Shown: positions 52,333 through 61,938, counted from the stretch's first letter. The stretch: 64,000 bases of DNA from Pyxidicoccus caerfyrddinensis (GCF_010894405.1 NZ_JAAIYA010000041.1:1-64000); one strand, 5' to 3'. Program-made: numbers and translations. The notes: generated by a model from the sequence alone, not told the origin.

Positions 52333-52434
52333 GTGCCTTGCGTTTCTACAGGGACGCAAGAGAGGGGGGCCGCAAGAGTTCGATTTTCCTCATCGTGGCG
52401 TTGGCACGCGGACTGCTTTGGGCAGCAACCGCGT

Positions 52435-52737
52435 ATGAGGTCTTCAAAGAACATCCACCGCCCGTACACGGTCGAAATCGCGACCGAGGCCTGGGGACAG
52501 GTCTCCCACCTGCCACGCGAAACCTATCGCGCCATCCAGGCCCGGCTGGAGTCGCTGGCCTGGCAGGCCGCTCTGGCGTCCCAGGACGCGCCTGTGGAGG
52601 AAGTCCCGAGCTTCCGCATCGAGGACCTCACCATCCACTACGCGGTGGATGCGCGGCGCCGCCTCATCGAACTCGTGCGCATCTCCCGGGAGCACGGTCC
52701 GGCCTCCGAGGCCCGGCGCGAAGAGACGCGGGGCTGA
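52435..52737 (+). CDS. RelE/ParE-like small protein
   Basis: 100 residues. YTVEIATEAWGQVSHLPRETYRAIQARLESL, followed by FRIEDLTIHYAVDARRRLIELVRI, fits the beta-alpha-alpha-beta-beta pattern of the RelE/ParE superfamily. No antitoxin-like gene is adjacent on either side, so it may be an orphan toxin-like protein or a domesticated relative. No clear ribosome site; the call rests on pattern only. Confidence 0.55.
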   Translation: MRSSKNIHRPYTVEIATEAWGQVSHLPRETYRAIQARLESLAWQAALASQDAPVEEVPSFRIEDLTIHYAVDARRRLIELVRISREHGPASEARREETRG

Positions 52738-52818
52738 GGGCACCACGGCTTGCAGGGGCATGTCCTCCCATCTCCTCTCCCGCCGGTGGACGGCTGGTGT
52801 GGTGACTACCTTCCACGC

Positions 52819-54831
52819 ATGGCCGACCCGGGGGTGGAGACGACCAATGCGGGCCTCCGCCTGTGCGACTTCATCCTGGCGCGGCGGGCGGAGGTGCTGG
52901 CGGAGTGGGAGCGCCGCGTCCGCGCGTACTCCGTGGCCCGGCACCTGAACGGCCCCGCGCCGAGGGACCAGGTCTTCCAGTTGCTGGAGCGCATCTCCCA
53001 CGTCGTCCGCGGCGCGAGCTCTGGGTACCCCGGGGCGCGCGAGCCCCTGGGAGACCTGCCGGACATCCATGCCCTGGAGCGACTGGTGGCGGGCCATGAC
53101 CTGCACCTCGCCGCGCGCGAGCTGGGCGACCTGCGCGACACCATCCTCGCGCTGTGGGAGCGCGAGGCCGCCGGAGCCATCACCCTCCAGGAGGTGCGGC
53201 GGCTGGACCAGGCCATCGACGCGCTGCTCGCCACCTTCACCGAGCGGCTGCGCCGCGACGAGGCGCGGCTCCAGGCCATCCTCGACACGGCGGTGGACAG
53301 CATCGTCACCATCGACGACCAGGGCACCATCCTCGGCGTCAACGCGGCCACCCCGCGCATCTTCGGCTACGGCCCGGAGGAGATGGTGGGGCGGAACATC
53401 CGCATGCTGATGGCGGAGCCGGACCGGAGCCAGCACGACACCTGCCTGCGCACCTGGGTGGGGAAGGGCATCGGCCGCGAGGTGCTGGGGCAGCGCAAGG
53501 ACGGGCAGGTGTTCCCCATGGAGCTGGCCGTCAGCGAGACGGTGTTCCCCGGGGGCCGCTTCTTCACCGGCATCGTCCGGGATATCTCCCGTCGCAAGAC
53601 GGCGCAGCGGGCGCAGGCCCTGCTGCAGGAAGCGGGCACGCTGTTGGCGCAGTCGCTGGACGTGGAGTCCACGCTGCGCAGCCTGGCCCTGCTCGCGGTG
53701 ACGCACCTGGCGGACTACTGCACGGTGGATCTGCTGGGCGAGGACGGACAGCTCCACCGGCAGGTGGTGCGGGCGAAGGACCCGGCGCGGCAGTCGCTGG
53801 CGGACCGGCTCATGGATTTCACGCCCCGGCAGGGCTCGCGCAGTCCCGCCGCCAGCGTGCTGGAGACGGGACAGCCGGTGGCCACCGAGGTCGTCCCCGG
53901 GTGGCTGGACGCCATGGCGCGCGACGAGGAGCACCGGGCCGCGCTGGAGGCGCTCGCCCCGCGCTCCTCGGTCATCGTCCCGCTGGTGGCCCGGGGGCGG
54001 AGGCATGGCGTCCTCACCATGGCGTCCTCGGTGCCCGGCCGCATGTCCCTGCCCACCATGCTGGAGATTGCGCACGCCGTGGCGGACTGCGCCGCCATCG
54101 CCATCGACAACGCCATCCTGCTGCGCGAGGCCCAGGAAGCGGTGCGGATGCGCGAGGACGTGGTGGCCATCGTCAGCCATGACCTGCGCAACCCGCTCAA
54201 CGCCATCTCGCTGGCCTCGCTGTCGCTGCTGCGGCACGACCCGCTCACCGATGCGCAGAGCCGGGGCTTGCGGCGCATCGTCTCCGCGGCGGACCGCGCG
54301 CACCGGATGATTCGCGACCTGCTGGACTTCACCCAGGCGCGCGTGGGCGGAGCCATTCCCATCCACCCGCGCCCGGTGGACCTGCACGAGCTGACGCAGC
54401 GGGTGGTGGACGAGGTGCACCTGGCCAACCCCGGGCGCCGCATCTCCGTGGAGGTGCGGGGCGACGGGCACGGCGACTGGGACGAGGACCGGCTGGCCCA
54501 GGTCATCACCAACCTGGTGGGCAACGCGCTCCAGCACAGTCCGGACGACGCGCCCGTGCGCGTGTCCTCGCGCGCGGAGGAGAGCGGAGTCTCACTGGGA
54601 GTCCACAACGCCGGCGCGCCCATTCCCCCGGCGCTGCTGCCCACCATCTTCGAGCCCTACCGGCGAGGCCCCGCGGCCGCGCAGGGGCGGGGGAGCATCG
54701 GCCTCGGGCTCTACATCACCCGGCAGATCGTCCTCGGCCATGGAGGTCACATCGACGTGCGCTCCTCGGAAGAGGACGGCACCAGCTTCATCGTGTGGCT
54801 GCCAAGGAGTCCGGCGCGCGTGGTGCAGTGA
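52819..54831 (+). CDS. PAS-GAF sensor histidine kinase
   Basis: 670 residues, no TM segment. N-terminal helical region (about 1-150) resembling RsbRD N domains (ARRAEVLAEWERRVR). PAS at about 155-280 (ILDTAVDSIVTIDDQG, PFSYG-like IFGYGPEEMVG). GAF at about 290-435. HisKA with IVSHDLRNPLNAI. HATPase_c with NLVGNALQHSP and SIGLGLYITRQIV. A cytosolic two-component sensor with no adjacent response regulator. The ATG used is the first with good codon bias; the ribosome site is weak. Confidence 0.9.
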   Translation: MADPGVETTNAGLRLCDFILARRAEVLAEWERRVRAYSVARHLNGPAPRDQVFQLLERISHVVRGASSGYPGAREPLGDLPDIHALERLVAGHDLHLAARELGDLRDTILALWEREAAGAITLQEVRRLDQAIDALLATFTERLRRDEARLQAILDTAVDSIVTIDDQGTILGVNAATPRIFGYGPEEMVGRNIRMLMAEPDRSQHDTCLRTWVGKGIGREVLGQRKDGQVFPMELAVSETVFPGGRFFTGIVRDISRRKTAQRAQALLQEAGTLLAQSLDVESTLRSLALLAVTHLADYCTVDLLGEDGQLHRQVVRAKDPARQSLADRLMDFTPRQGSRSPAASVLETGQPVATEVVPGWLDAMARDEEHRAALEALAPRSSVIVPLVARGRRHGVLTMASSVPGRMSLPTMLEIAHAVADCAAIAIDNAILLREAQEAVRMREDVVAIVSHDLRNPLNAISLASLSLLRHDPLTDAQSRGLRRIVSAADRAHRMIRDLLDFTQARVGGAIPIHPRPVDLHELTQRVVDEVHLANPGRRISVEVRGDGHGDWDEDRLAQVITNLVGNALQHSPDDAPVRVSSRAEESGVSLGVHNAGAPIPPALLPTIFEPYRRGPAAAQGRGSIGLGLYITRQIVLGHGGHIDVRSSEEDGTSFIVWLPRSPARVVQ

Positions 54832-54929
54832 CGTTGGGGTGCTGGCAGACCTCGCGCGTCTAGGTACTCTCCCGCATGCGTGGAGGTGGGGTTGCACGCT
54901 CGGAGCGGCGGCACCCAGACTGTGCCCGG

Positions 54930-56462
54930 ATGCAACTCTCCCTCACGCAGAAGCTCACGCTCGCGCCGCTGCTGGTGGCGCTGTTCTTCACTCTGCTGTC
55001 GTTCGGCTACACGGTGCCCCGCATGCGCCAGTCCTTCGAGGACCAGGGCCGCGAGCTGGGCGCCGCGGTGCCCACGGCGCTGGCCTCCACGCTGACGGGC
55101 CAGCTCCGGGGCAAGGACCCGGCGGCGGTGCAGGCCACGCTCGACACCGTGGCCCGTGAAGGGAAGCTGGCCTACGTGGCGGTGGTGGACGCGAACGGTG
55201 TGCTCGTGGCGGTGGCGGGCCGGCACGCGCAGACGCTCCGCGAGCACCACGAGCGGCTGGCGAAGGCAGCGCATGGAAGCGCGCTGCTGTCGGGCGGCTC
55301 GGAGCTGCTGGACATGAACGCGCCCATTCCAGGCGGGCTCGGTGTGGTCCACGTGGGCTTCAACCGCACGGAGGCGCGGGAGCGGGTGGAGGACACCCTG
55401 GGTACCCTGCGCCTGGTGCTCCTGGGCGCGCTGGGAGTGCTCACGGCGGTGGCCTTCGCGCTGAGCCGCCGCATCGTCGCGCCACTGAACCAGCTCACCG
55501 CGGCGGTGCGGCGCATCGCCGAGCACGGCGACCTGCGCGAGTCGGTGCACATCAGCTCCACGGACGAGGTGGGGCAGCTGGCGCGCGCCATCGGCATGCT
55601 CGTGGGCAAGCTGAAGGAGCTGCTGCACCAGTTGCAGGCGTCCACGGAGCTCTTGAGCGACTCGGTGACGGGGCTCAACGAGTCCTCCGAGCAGCAGAAC
55701 CAGATGGTCTCCCGCAGCGCCGCGGCCCTGCAGGAGACGCAGGTGACGGCGCAGGAGATCCGCCAGACGGCGCTGATGGCATCGGACTCGGCGGAGTCCG
55801 TCATCCAGGTGGCCGAGCGCGCCGAGTCCCTGGGTCGCACCGGCGAGACGGCCATCGCCGCGAGCATCGAGGGGCTGGTGGACCTGCGCGCGCAGGTGGA
55901 GCAGATCGCCGAGCGCATCATGTCGCTGGGCGAGCGCACGCAGCAGATCAGTGGAATCACGGAGACGGTGAAGGACCTGGCGGACCAGTCCCACCTGCTG
56001 GCGGTCAACGCGGCGATTGAAGCGGCGCGCTCGGGCGAGCACGGCAAGGGCTTCTCGGTGGTGGCGCGGGAGATTCGCGCGCTGGCGGACCAGTCCATCC
56101 GGGCCACGAATCAGGTGCGGGCGATTCTCTCGGACATCAGCGAGGCCATCGCCGGCACGGTGGACATCACCGCGGCGGGCACCCAGCGCATGGAGGCGGG
56201 CCTGACGCAGGTGCGCACGTCCGGGGACACACTTCGGCAGCTCACCGGCATCGTCCAGGACAGCACGAACTCCGCGCGCCAGATTGCGCGGACGGTGAGT
56301 CAGCAGGCCACCGGCATCGAGCAGATCTTCACCGCCGTGAACGAGCTGAACACGCTGATGGGCGACACGGTGAAGCGCATCTCCACCACCAGCGACGCGG
56401 CGGTGTCCCTGAAGATGCTCTCCGAGCGCGTGTCCCAGGTGGTGCGGGCCTACCGCGTCTGA
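54930..56462 (+). CDS. methyl-accepting chemotaxis protein
   Basis: 510 residues. N-terminal TM (LTLAPLLVALFFTLLSFGY), a periplasmic domain of about 120 residues with PAS-like strands (LAYVAVVDANGVLVAV), TM2 near 160-180 (LVLLGALGVLTAVAFAL), then HAMP (RRIVAPLNQLTAAVRRI). The long coiled-coil signalling domain has its hairpin tip in LADQSHLLAVNAAIEAARSGEHGKGFSVVAREIRALADQS; the methylation-type heptads lie on either side. Senses an unknown periplasmic ligand and signals to a CheA elsewhere. Start chosen so that TM1 begins at once; an ATG 54 bases upstream is possible. Confidence 0.92.
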   Translation: MQLSLTQKLTLAPLLVALFFTLLSFGYTVPRMRQSFEDQGRELGAAVPTALASTLTGQLRGKDPAAVQATLDTVAREGKLAYVAVVDANGVLVAVAGRHAQTLREHHERLAKAAHGSALLSGGSELLDMNAPIPGGLGVVHVGFNRTEARERVEDTLGTLRLVLLGALGVLTAVAFALSRRIVAPLNQLTAAVRRIAEHGDLRESVHISSTDEVGQLARAIGMLVGKLKELLHQLQASTELLSDSVTGLNESSEQQNQMVSRSAAALQETQVTAQEIRQTALMASDSAESVIQVAERAESLGRTGETAIAASIEGLVDLRAQVEQIAERIMSLGERTQQISGITETVKDLADQSHLLAVNAAIEAARSGEHGKGFSVVAREIRALADQSIRATNQVRAILSDISEAIAGTVDITAAGTQRMEAGLTQVRTSGDTLRQLTGIVQDSTNSARQIARTVSQQATGIEQIFTAVNELNTLMGDTVKRISTTSDAAVSLKMLSERVSQVVRAYRV

Positions 56463-56466
56463 CGAC

Positions 56467-58005
56467 TCAGCCTTCGCCGTCGCCCGAGCGCGCCGGGGCC
56501 AGCGCGGGCGCGGGACGGAGGCGGGGCAGCAGCCGCGCGGCCATCTCCGCCACGGAGCGCACGGGCTGCGCACCGGGCTCGGAGATGCGCGCGGCGAGCA
56601 GGCCCGCGCCCAGCCGGGCAACGGAGGACAGCACGAACAGCACGTGCAGGTTCACCCACTCGTGGCCACCCAGCATGAACTGCTGTGGCAGGGCGGCGGC
56701 GATGGCGCCTCCCACGGCGGCGGCGGCGGCGTACGCGAGCCCGCCCGCGGTGGCGAAGGCGGCGAGGTAGAAGGGCCGGCCCTTGCGCGGGGCCACGGTG
56801 AGGGGCAGCGCGAAGATGGCCAGGCCATGTCCGCTCCACAGCGAGCCGGCCAGTAGCACGTCGAACAGGAGCGGCCACAGGGTGCCCGCCGACGGCAGGA
56901 GCCACAGCACGGGGATGGTGCTGATGCCCAGCGAGCACGCCATCAGCACCGGCTGCGCGCCCACCTTGTCAATCATCTTCCCCCACAGCGGCGCGGTGAG
57001 GATGCGCACCCCCGCCACCGCCGCGGCGTGCAGCGCCATGATGACGAAGGTCATCTTGAGGTTCTGCAGGCTGTGCAGCGCGAAGAAGGGCGCGGACACG
57101 CCCACCGCCGCGTTCCACGCCATCTGGTAGCCCAGCACTCGCCGCGCCGTCGCGTCTTTCAGCGGCACCAGCGCGCCCTTCAATTCCAGGCGCGGCGTGG
57201 TGCCCGGCGGGGCCGGGTCGTGCTGCGTGGCCATCAGCAGCGTCGTCACCACGCCCATGACACAGGCGCCCAGGGCGAGCAGGGGCAGCCCCAGGCCCAC
57301 GCCCTCGGGTTTGCGCAGCCTGTCCATGAGGAGGCCCGCGGTGAGCGAGGCCAGTGTGCCCGCAAGCGTCGTCAGCGCGGTGCGCCGGCCGAAGAAGCGG
57401 CCCCGCACGGAGCGCGGCACCAGCTCCCCCATCCACGCCACCCACGCGTTGTTGCCCACCACGCCCAGCAGCGCGGAGGCGCAGGCCACCGCCAACAACA
57501 ACTGTTGCTGCGCGGAGAAGCTCAATCCCAGCCATGGCAGCACGGCCAGGGGGAACATCACCAGACGAGACAGGCACACCGCGGTGAGCGCCACCCGGCG
57601 GTGGCCGAAGGTGGACGTCAGCCACGCCGCGGGGAACTGCACGAACTGGGCGAAGAAGGGCAGGGCGGTCATCACCCCGACGAGGAACGGCCCCAGCTTC
57701 AGGGCAATGGCCCAGGCCGTGAGCACCGTGGCGCCCGCGCACGCGGTGAACACCTCCGCGAACATTCCCTCCACCACCGAGGCGCCCATGGTGCGGCGCA
57801 GCCGGCCGGTGGCCCGGGTGGAGCCGGGGCCCGGCCCGTCCGCGGGGGGCGCGCCCAACAGCGGCGCGGAGGAGCCCGGCAGCGACGAGCCGGGGCGGAA
57901 CAGCGGGACGGCGGTGGCGAGCGAGGCGAAGCTGCTCAGGACGTGACGGCGCAAGGCGGCGGGGCTCAACGCGGTCCTTCCTCGAAGAGCGACGGGGCCC
58001 ATCAT
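56467..58005 (-). CDS. MFS transporter
   Basis: 512 residues. After an 80-residue Pro/Gly-rich N-terminal extension come about 12 hydrophobic helices. The inter-helix motif RSVRGRFFGRRTAL and a second-half GKMIDKVGAQPVLM match major facilitator motif A positions. The extension is unusually long for the family. Substrate unknown. Convergent with the chemoreceptor (4-base gap) and divergent from the polyprenyl synthase. Confidence 0.85.
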   Translation of the reverse strand: MMGPVALRGRTALSPAALRRHVLSSFASLATAVPLFRPGSSLPGSSAPLLGAPPADGPGPGSTRATGRLRRTMGASVVEGMFAEVFTACAGATVLTAWAIALKLGPFLVGVMTALPFFAQFVQFPAAWLTSTFGHRRVALTAVCLSRLVMFPLAVLPWLGLSFSAQQQLLLAVACASALLGVVGNNAWVAWMGELVPRSVRGRFFGRRTALTTLAGTLASLTAGLLMDRLRKPEGVGLGLPLLALGACVMGVVTTLLMATQHDPAPPGTTPRLELKGALVPLKDATARRVLGYQMAWNAAVGVSAPFFALHSLQNLKMTFVIMALHAAAVAGVRILTAPLWGKMIDKVGAQPVLMACSLGISTIPVLWLLPSAGTLWPLLFDVLLAGSLWSGHGLAIFALPLTVAPRKGRPFYLAAFATAGGLAYAAAAAVGGAIAAALPQQFMLGGHEWVNLHVLFVLSSVARLGAGLLAARISEPGAQPVRSVAEMAARLLPRLRPAPALAPARSGDGEG

Positions 58006-58184
58006 CTGTCGCACAGCCCTCCCGGCCCCTCAATCCGCCCCCGGTGAACCCCTCGCGCACGGCTGCCCCCCAGGCGGGCGCAGGCCACATGTCCCACCCC
58101 GCTCGCCCGCCTGCAGGGGGGCGCTGGATTCAGGTGCAGTTCACGCGGTCTTGAACTATATGAACGGGCGAGGAGACGGCGCAC

Positions 58185-59183
58185 ATGGACCTGGCTCGTG
58201 AGCTGACGGACTTTCTGGGGGCGGTGGAGCAGCGGCTTGGGAGCACGCTCGTGGACGGCAACGCCGGTCCGGACGTGAAGGGCGACACCCTCATGGAGGC
58301 GGCCCGTCACCTGTGCCTGGGCAGCGGCGGCAAGCGGGCGCGTCCCATGCTGGTGCGGCTGTTCGGCGGCGCCGTGGGCGTGAAGCCGGAGGGGCTGGTG
58401 GACGTGGCCGTCGCCTCGGAGCTCATCCACTCCGCCAGCCTCCTGCACGACGACGTGGTGGACGCGGGCATGTTCCGCCGCGGCCGGCCCACGGTGAATG
58501 CACGCTGGGGCAACATCGTGGCGGTGATGAGCGGTGACCTCATCCTCTCCACCGGCCTGCACCAGCTGTCCATGCTGGACGCCCGCCTGACGCGCAGCGC
58601 GCTCTCCGTCGTCGCCGAGATGACCCGCGCCGCCATCGCCGAGGTGGAGGCCCGTGGCGATCTGGACCTGCCGCTCAACCGGCTGCGCTTCATCGCCGAG
58701 GGCAAGACGGGCTCGCTGTTCGGCTGGTGCGGCAGCGCCGCGGCCACGCTGTCGGACAACCCGGAGGCCGTGGAGCGCTTCGACGGCTTCGGCCGCCACC
58801 TGGGCGTGGCCTTCCAGATTGCCGACGACATCCGGGACATCCTCGGCACGGACGTGGGCAAGCCGCGCTACGCGGACGTGCACTCGCGCACGCCGTCCAT
58901 GCCCATCCTCCTGGCGGTGGCCAAGGAGGAGTCCCTGCGCCGCAAGCTGAAGGACGCCTGGGCGTTCTCCACGATTACGCCCGAGCGCACGAAGGAGATT
59001 GGCGCGGCCATCGAAGCCACGGGCGCGGTGGAGGCGGCCATGGCGCGGATGAACGTCGAGATTGAAGCGGCGCTCGACAAGCTGGGCCACTTCGCCAGCG
59101 ACCCGGCCGGCGCGGAGCTGGTGGGCTGGGCGCGGAAGCTGTCCGCCGGCATCGCCGAGCAGGTCCAGGGGCGCGCTGCATGA
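58185..59183 (+). CDS. polyprenyl (trans-isoprenyl) diphosphate synthase
   Basis: 332 residues. GSGGKRARPMLVRL, first Asp-rich motif LLHDDVVD (D89, D90, D93), second motif QIADDIRDILG, and GKTGSLFGW between them. Condenses IPP with allylic diphosphates using Mg2+; likely the octaprenyl/solanesyl type for quinone side chains, but chain length cannot be told from motifs by eye. GAGGAGA precedes the ATG. The next gene overlaps its stop. Confidence 0.93.
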   Translation: MDLARELTDFLGAVEQRLGSTLVDGNAGPDVKGDTLMEAARHLCLGSGGKRARPMLVRLFGGAVGVKPEGLVDVAVASELIHSASLLHDDVVDAGMFRRGRPTVNARWGNIVAVMSGDLILSTGLHQLSMLDARLTRSALSVVAEMTRAAIAEVEARGDLDLPLNRLRFIAEGKTGSLFGWCGSAAATLSDNPEAVERFDGFGRHLGVAFQIADDIRDILGTDVGKPRYADVHSRTPSMPILLAVAKEESLRRKLKDAWAFSTITPERTKEIGAAIEATGAVEAAMARMNVEIEAALDKLGHFASDPAGAELVGWARKLSAGIAEQVQGRAA

Positions 59184-59776
59184 AGGGCTACCTGTGGACG
59201 GGGGGACCCGGGAGCCCGGCATCCGAGGTGCCAGCGCAGGAGGGAAAGCTGGCGCCGTGGGAGGCCATCGCGGTGGACGCGGTGGGCAATGTCATCGAGT
59301 TCTGGGGCTTCAAGCGCAACCAGGGCCGTGTGTGGGCCCTGCTGTATCTGCGTGGGGAGCCCCTGACCGCGGGAGAAATCGAGCGCGAGCTGGACCTGTC
59401 CAAGGGCGGCGTGTCGATGCTGCTCCGAGACCTCGAGCGCTGGGGTGTCATCCAGCGGGTGCGCCTGCCGCAGGACTCGGCGTGGCGCTACGCGGCGGAG
59501 ACGGACCTGGTGCGGATGGTGACGCACGTCATCGAGGAGCGCGAGGCGGGCTTCGTGGCGCGCATCCGCGCGGACCTGGCGGAGGCGCGGCGGCTGGCGC
59601 AGTCGGTGACCGGCATACCCGGCGAGCGGCTGGCCCGGCTGGAGAAGATGACCACGCTGGCCGAGCACGTGGAGCGCGCGCTGCGGCTGTTCATCAAGAC
59701 GTCGCGGCTGGACGTGTCCGGCGTGCTCGCCGTGTTCCGTGACGAAGCGGGCACGCCGCGCAGGGAAAAACGTTAA
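59180..59776 (+). CDS. GbsR/MarR-type transcriptional regulator
   Basis: 198 residues. Winged helix at about 45-110: RVWALLYLRGEPLTAGEIERELDLSKGGVSMLLRDLERWGVIQRVR is the HTH with recognition helix SKGGVSMLLRDLE. A helical C-terminal dimerisation region follows. GbsR-like family, often regulating osmolyte or membrane genes. ATG overlaps the synthase stop as ATGA, so it is cotranscribed and may autoregulate this operon. Confidence 0.9.
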   Translation: MKGYLWTGGPGSPASEVPAQEGKLAPWEAIAVDAVGNVIEFWGFKRNQGRVWALLYLRGEPLTAGEIERELDLSKGGVSMLLRDLERWGVIQRVRLPQDSAWRYAAETDLVRMVTHVIEEREAGFVARIRADLAEARRLAQSVTGIPGERLARLEKMTTLAEHVERALRLFIKTSRLDVSGVLAVFRDEAGTPRREKR

Positions 59777-59787
59777 GAGGGCGGACC

Positions 59788-60309
59788 ATGGACTCGCACT
59801 ACGACCAGGTGATGAAGGCGCGCGAGGGGGCGGACCCCTCGGCCACGCGCCTGTATTTCGCGTACTCCACCATCCTGGACCGCGCCGCCTTCGACGAGTG
59901 GAAGCAGCAGCACAGCTACGGCTTCTTCGAGCTGCCCGAAGGGCGGCTGGCGGAGGCGGTGGACGTGGACCTCGTCTACGACTTCCCCTCGCGCTGGTGG
60001 GGCGGGCGGGTGGCGGGGCTGGCGGACGCGGCGGGTGCCAAGGTGTACGGCCGCCTGTTCGAGATTCGCGGCCAGGACTGGCCCATCGTCCAGCACAAGG
60101 AGGGCTTCGTGACGGGGATGTGCGTGGAGCGCCCCGTGCGCGTGCGCGTGGATGGCCAGGAGGTGGAGGCCACGGCGTTCGTCACCAACCCGCGGCGCGC
60201 CTCGCAGGACGGTCCGGTGAGCCCGCGCTTCGTGGAGGCGCTGGTGCGCGGCGCCCAGGCGGCGGGCCTGCCCGCGGAGTACGTGGAGCGGCTGAAGCGC
60301 GGCGCGTAG
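59788..60309 (+). CDS. gamma-glutamylcyclotransferase-like (AIG2) protein
   Basis: 173 residues. N-terminal LYFAYSTILDRAAF corresponds to the substrate loop YGSxL of GGCT folds (here YSTIL). Later AKVYGRLFEIRG and KEGFVTGMCVERP keep the barrel strands. The catalytic Glu is likely in this second block (HKEGF), though I cannot assign it with certainty. Cytosolic. GAGG 6 bases upstream. Its last 128 bases are overlapped on the other strand by the truncated signal-peptidase frame. Confidence 0.8.
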   Translation: MDSHYDQVMKAREGADPSATRLYFAYSTILDRAAFDEWKQQHSYGFFELPEGRLAEAVDVDLVYDFPSRWWGGRVAGLADAAGAKVYGRLFEIRGQDWPIVQHKEGFVTGMCVERPVRVRVDGQEVEATAFVTNPRRASQDGPVSPRFVEALVRGAQAAGLPAEYVERLKRGA

Positions 60310-60667
60310 CCGTCACCACCTGTCCCTCGGGCACCCGCGCGTCGGCCGTCACGGCCAGGGCCTGTCTCGCCCACTCGGGAACCAGGTCTCCCGGGACGGC
60401 GGCGATGCGCTTCACCCGGTGGCTGATGTGACGCAGCTCCGGGTTGTCGCGCCAGCTGGGAAGCACGAAGACGATGATGTCCCCCCGGTTCAAGTCCCGA
60501 TCGAGCCTGGGGTGGATCAACCGCCGGGCCACCAGTCGCTGGCGGTCATGCAGCGTCGGCGACATGCTGTGGCCATCCACCGTCACCACCAGCCAGCGCC
60601 TCCGCGCCATCGCCACCAGGGCGAGCGCCGCTGCCACCACTCCCGCGGCCAGCCAGTACGCGGTCAC
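60182..60667 (-). pseudogene. truncated S26 signal peptidase-like gene
   Basis: N-terminal TM (YWLAAGVVAAALALVAMA), catalytic Ser in DGHSMSPTLHD and catalytic Lys in HRVKRIAAVPGDLVP are all present. After VPEGQVV (near 60320) the conserved GDN and SxDSR region is missing and replaced by an Arg/Pro/Ala-rich tail that is merely the antisense of the GGCT-like gene. The GTG start overlaps the ABC stop. I read it as a gene that lost its 3' end. Confidence 0.7.
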
Positions 60668-61480
60668 CCCTTCATCTCCCGTGGCTGCCCGAGTCGGCCA
60701 TCTGAGGCCGCCACGTCCTCATACCCAGACGCCTGCAGCTTGAAGAGCCGCGCATAGGTGCCTCCCGTCGCCAGCAGCTCCCGGTGGGTGCCCTGTTCGC
60801 AGGCCTGGCCATCGGCCAGCACCACGATCCGATCCGCGTCCCTCAGCGCGCTGAGCCGGTGCGAGATGAGCAGGCGGGTCTTCCCCACGCCGTGCTGCTG
60901 CAGCGTCTGGTTGAGCTGGTACTCGGCGTCCGCGTCCAACCCGGAGCTCGGCTCGTCCAGGATGAGCAGCTCCGCGTCGGAGCGAAGCAGGGAACGCGCG
61001 AGCACCACCCGCTGCCATTCTCCACCGGACAGGGCCACCCCGTGCTGCTCGGCGCCGTCCCAGTCCGCGGCCCCCAGCGTGCGGCTGAGCAGCGTCTGGT
61101 AGCCCAGGGGAAGCGCGCTCCAGCTCCCAGAACCGCCACAGCAACTTCACCAGGGTGCTCTTGCCGGCTCCGTTGAGGCCGACGATGCCCACTGTCTCTC
61201 CCGCGCCCAGGCTCAGGTTGAGTCCTCGCAGCACCCAGGGGGCATCGGGCTCGTAGCGGAACCAGGCGTCGCGCACCCCGATTCCCCGGCGCAGCGGCCC
61301 GGCCGGCAAGGTACCCCGCGTCGACGCATCCGGTAGCTCGAGCACGTCCAGGTAGTTCCGGAACAGGAAGACGTTGCGCGCCGCCAGGCCGACCTCGCCG
61401 AGCAGCGAGTTGAGCGAGCCAATCACCGTCCCAGATGAACTGCGTGAGCTCCGTCGCGACCTGTGAGGCAGGCCCCGTCG
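60664..61480 (-). pseudogene. decayed ABC exporter (peptide-type) remnant
   Basis: Pieces of a TMD-NBD exporter are in different frames. An ELTQFI fragment near 61450 is in one frame. SLNSLLGEVGLAARNVFLFRNYLDVLELP and the Walker A GLNGAGKSTLVKLLWRF (61426-61110) are in a second. LPLGYQTLLS...VALSGGEWQR, Walker B LLILDEPSSGLDA and ISHRLS (61110-60664) are in a third. About 60 residues, including the Q-loop, are missing between Walker A and LSGGE, and nearly all of the TMD is gone. So there are at least two frameshifts, an internal deletion and an N-terminal truncation. Its partner was the S26 peptidase downstream. Confidence 0.8.
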
Positions 61481-61619
61481 AAGCTCTTGCAGTCTTGCAA
61501 GTCGAGAGAAATAGGCAACCGGCCGAGCGCTCCATGGCCGACAATGGCCTACACCTGGCCGTGCAAGTCCCGGGGCGGACTACCGCAGTCCCGAGCGATG
61601 CGTAGGTTCCGGCACGCCC

Positions 61620-61715
61620 ATGTTCTTCTTCTTCTCGAACAAGCTCGGCTGCCTCGGCAGCATCGCCGTCTCCGCTGCCCTGAGCGCGGTGCTCTACTTC
61701 CTCTTCATGCGCTGA
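61620..61715 (+). CDS. 31-residue single-TM peptide
   Basis: MFFFFSNKLGCLGS is followed by a hydrophobic helix (IAVSAALSAVLYFLFM) and Arg. Short peptides that begin MFFFFSN and have one TM helix are, from memory, recurrent in high-GC bacteria, which supports a real gene despite its size. An AGG lies about 14 bases upstream, a weak site. Likely an inner-membrane microprotein of unknown function. Confidence 0.6.
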   Translation: MFFFFSNKLGCLGSIAVSAALSAVLYFLFMR

Positions 61716-61728
61716 AGGGCCCGCCGGC

Positions 61729-61938
61729 TCACGGCTCGCCGCGCCAGAGGTCCTCGGAGTCCTCGTCGCCCAGCGGGTGGACCGTCACCACGCTGCCGTC
61801 CTTGTCCGGCGTGCTGCGGACCTGCTCCGCCTCTGCCGGAGTGTGAGGCGCCCGCTCGGAGAAGTTGTCGTTCTGGAGGTGACGCTGGCGTTGCTCGCTC
61901 GTCCCTCCGTAGCCCTCGACGATCTTCTTCTTCGCCAT
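61729..61938 (-). CDS. small hydrophilic hypothetical protein
   Basis: 69 residues beginning MAKKKIVEGYGGTSEQRQRH, with charged, low-hydrophobicity composition and an acidic C-terminus (GDEDSEDLWRGEP). GGAGG lies 7 bases upstream of the ATG, arguing that it is expressed. Probably disordered and cytosolic. It is convergent with the membrane peptide gene. No family recognised. Confidence 0.6.
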   Translation of the reverse strand: MAKKKIVEGYGGTSEQRQRHLQNDNFSERAPHTPAEAEQVRSTPDKDGSVVTVHPLGDEDSEDLWRGEP

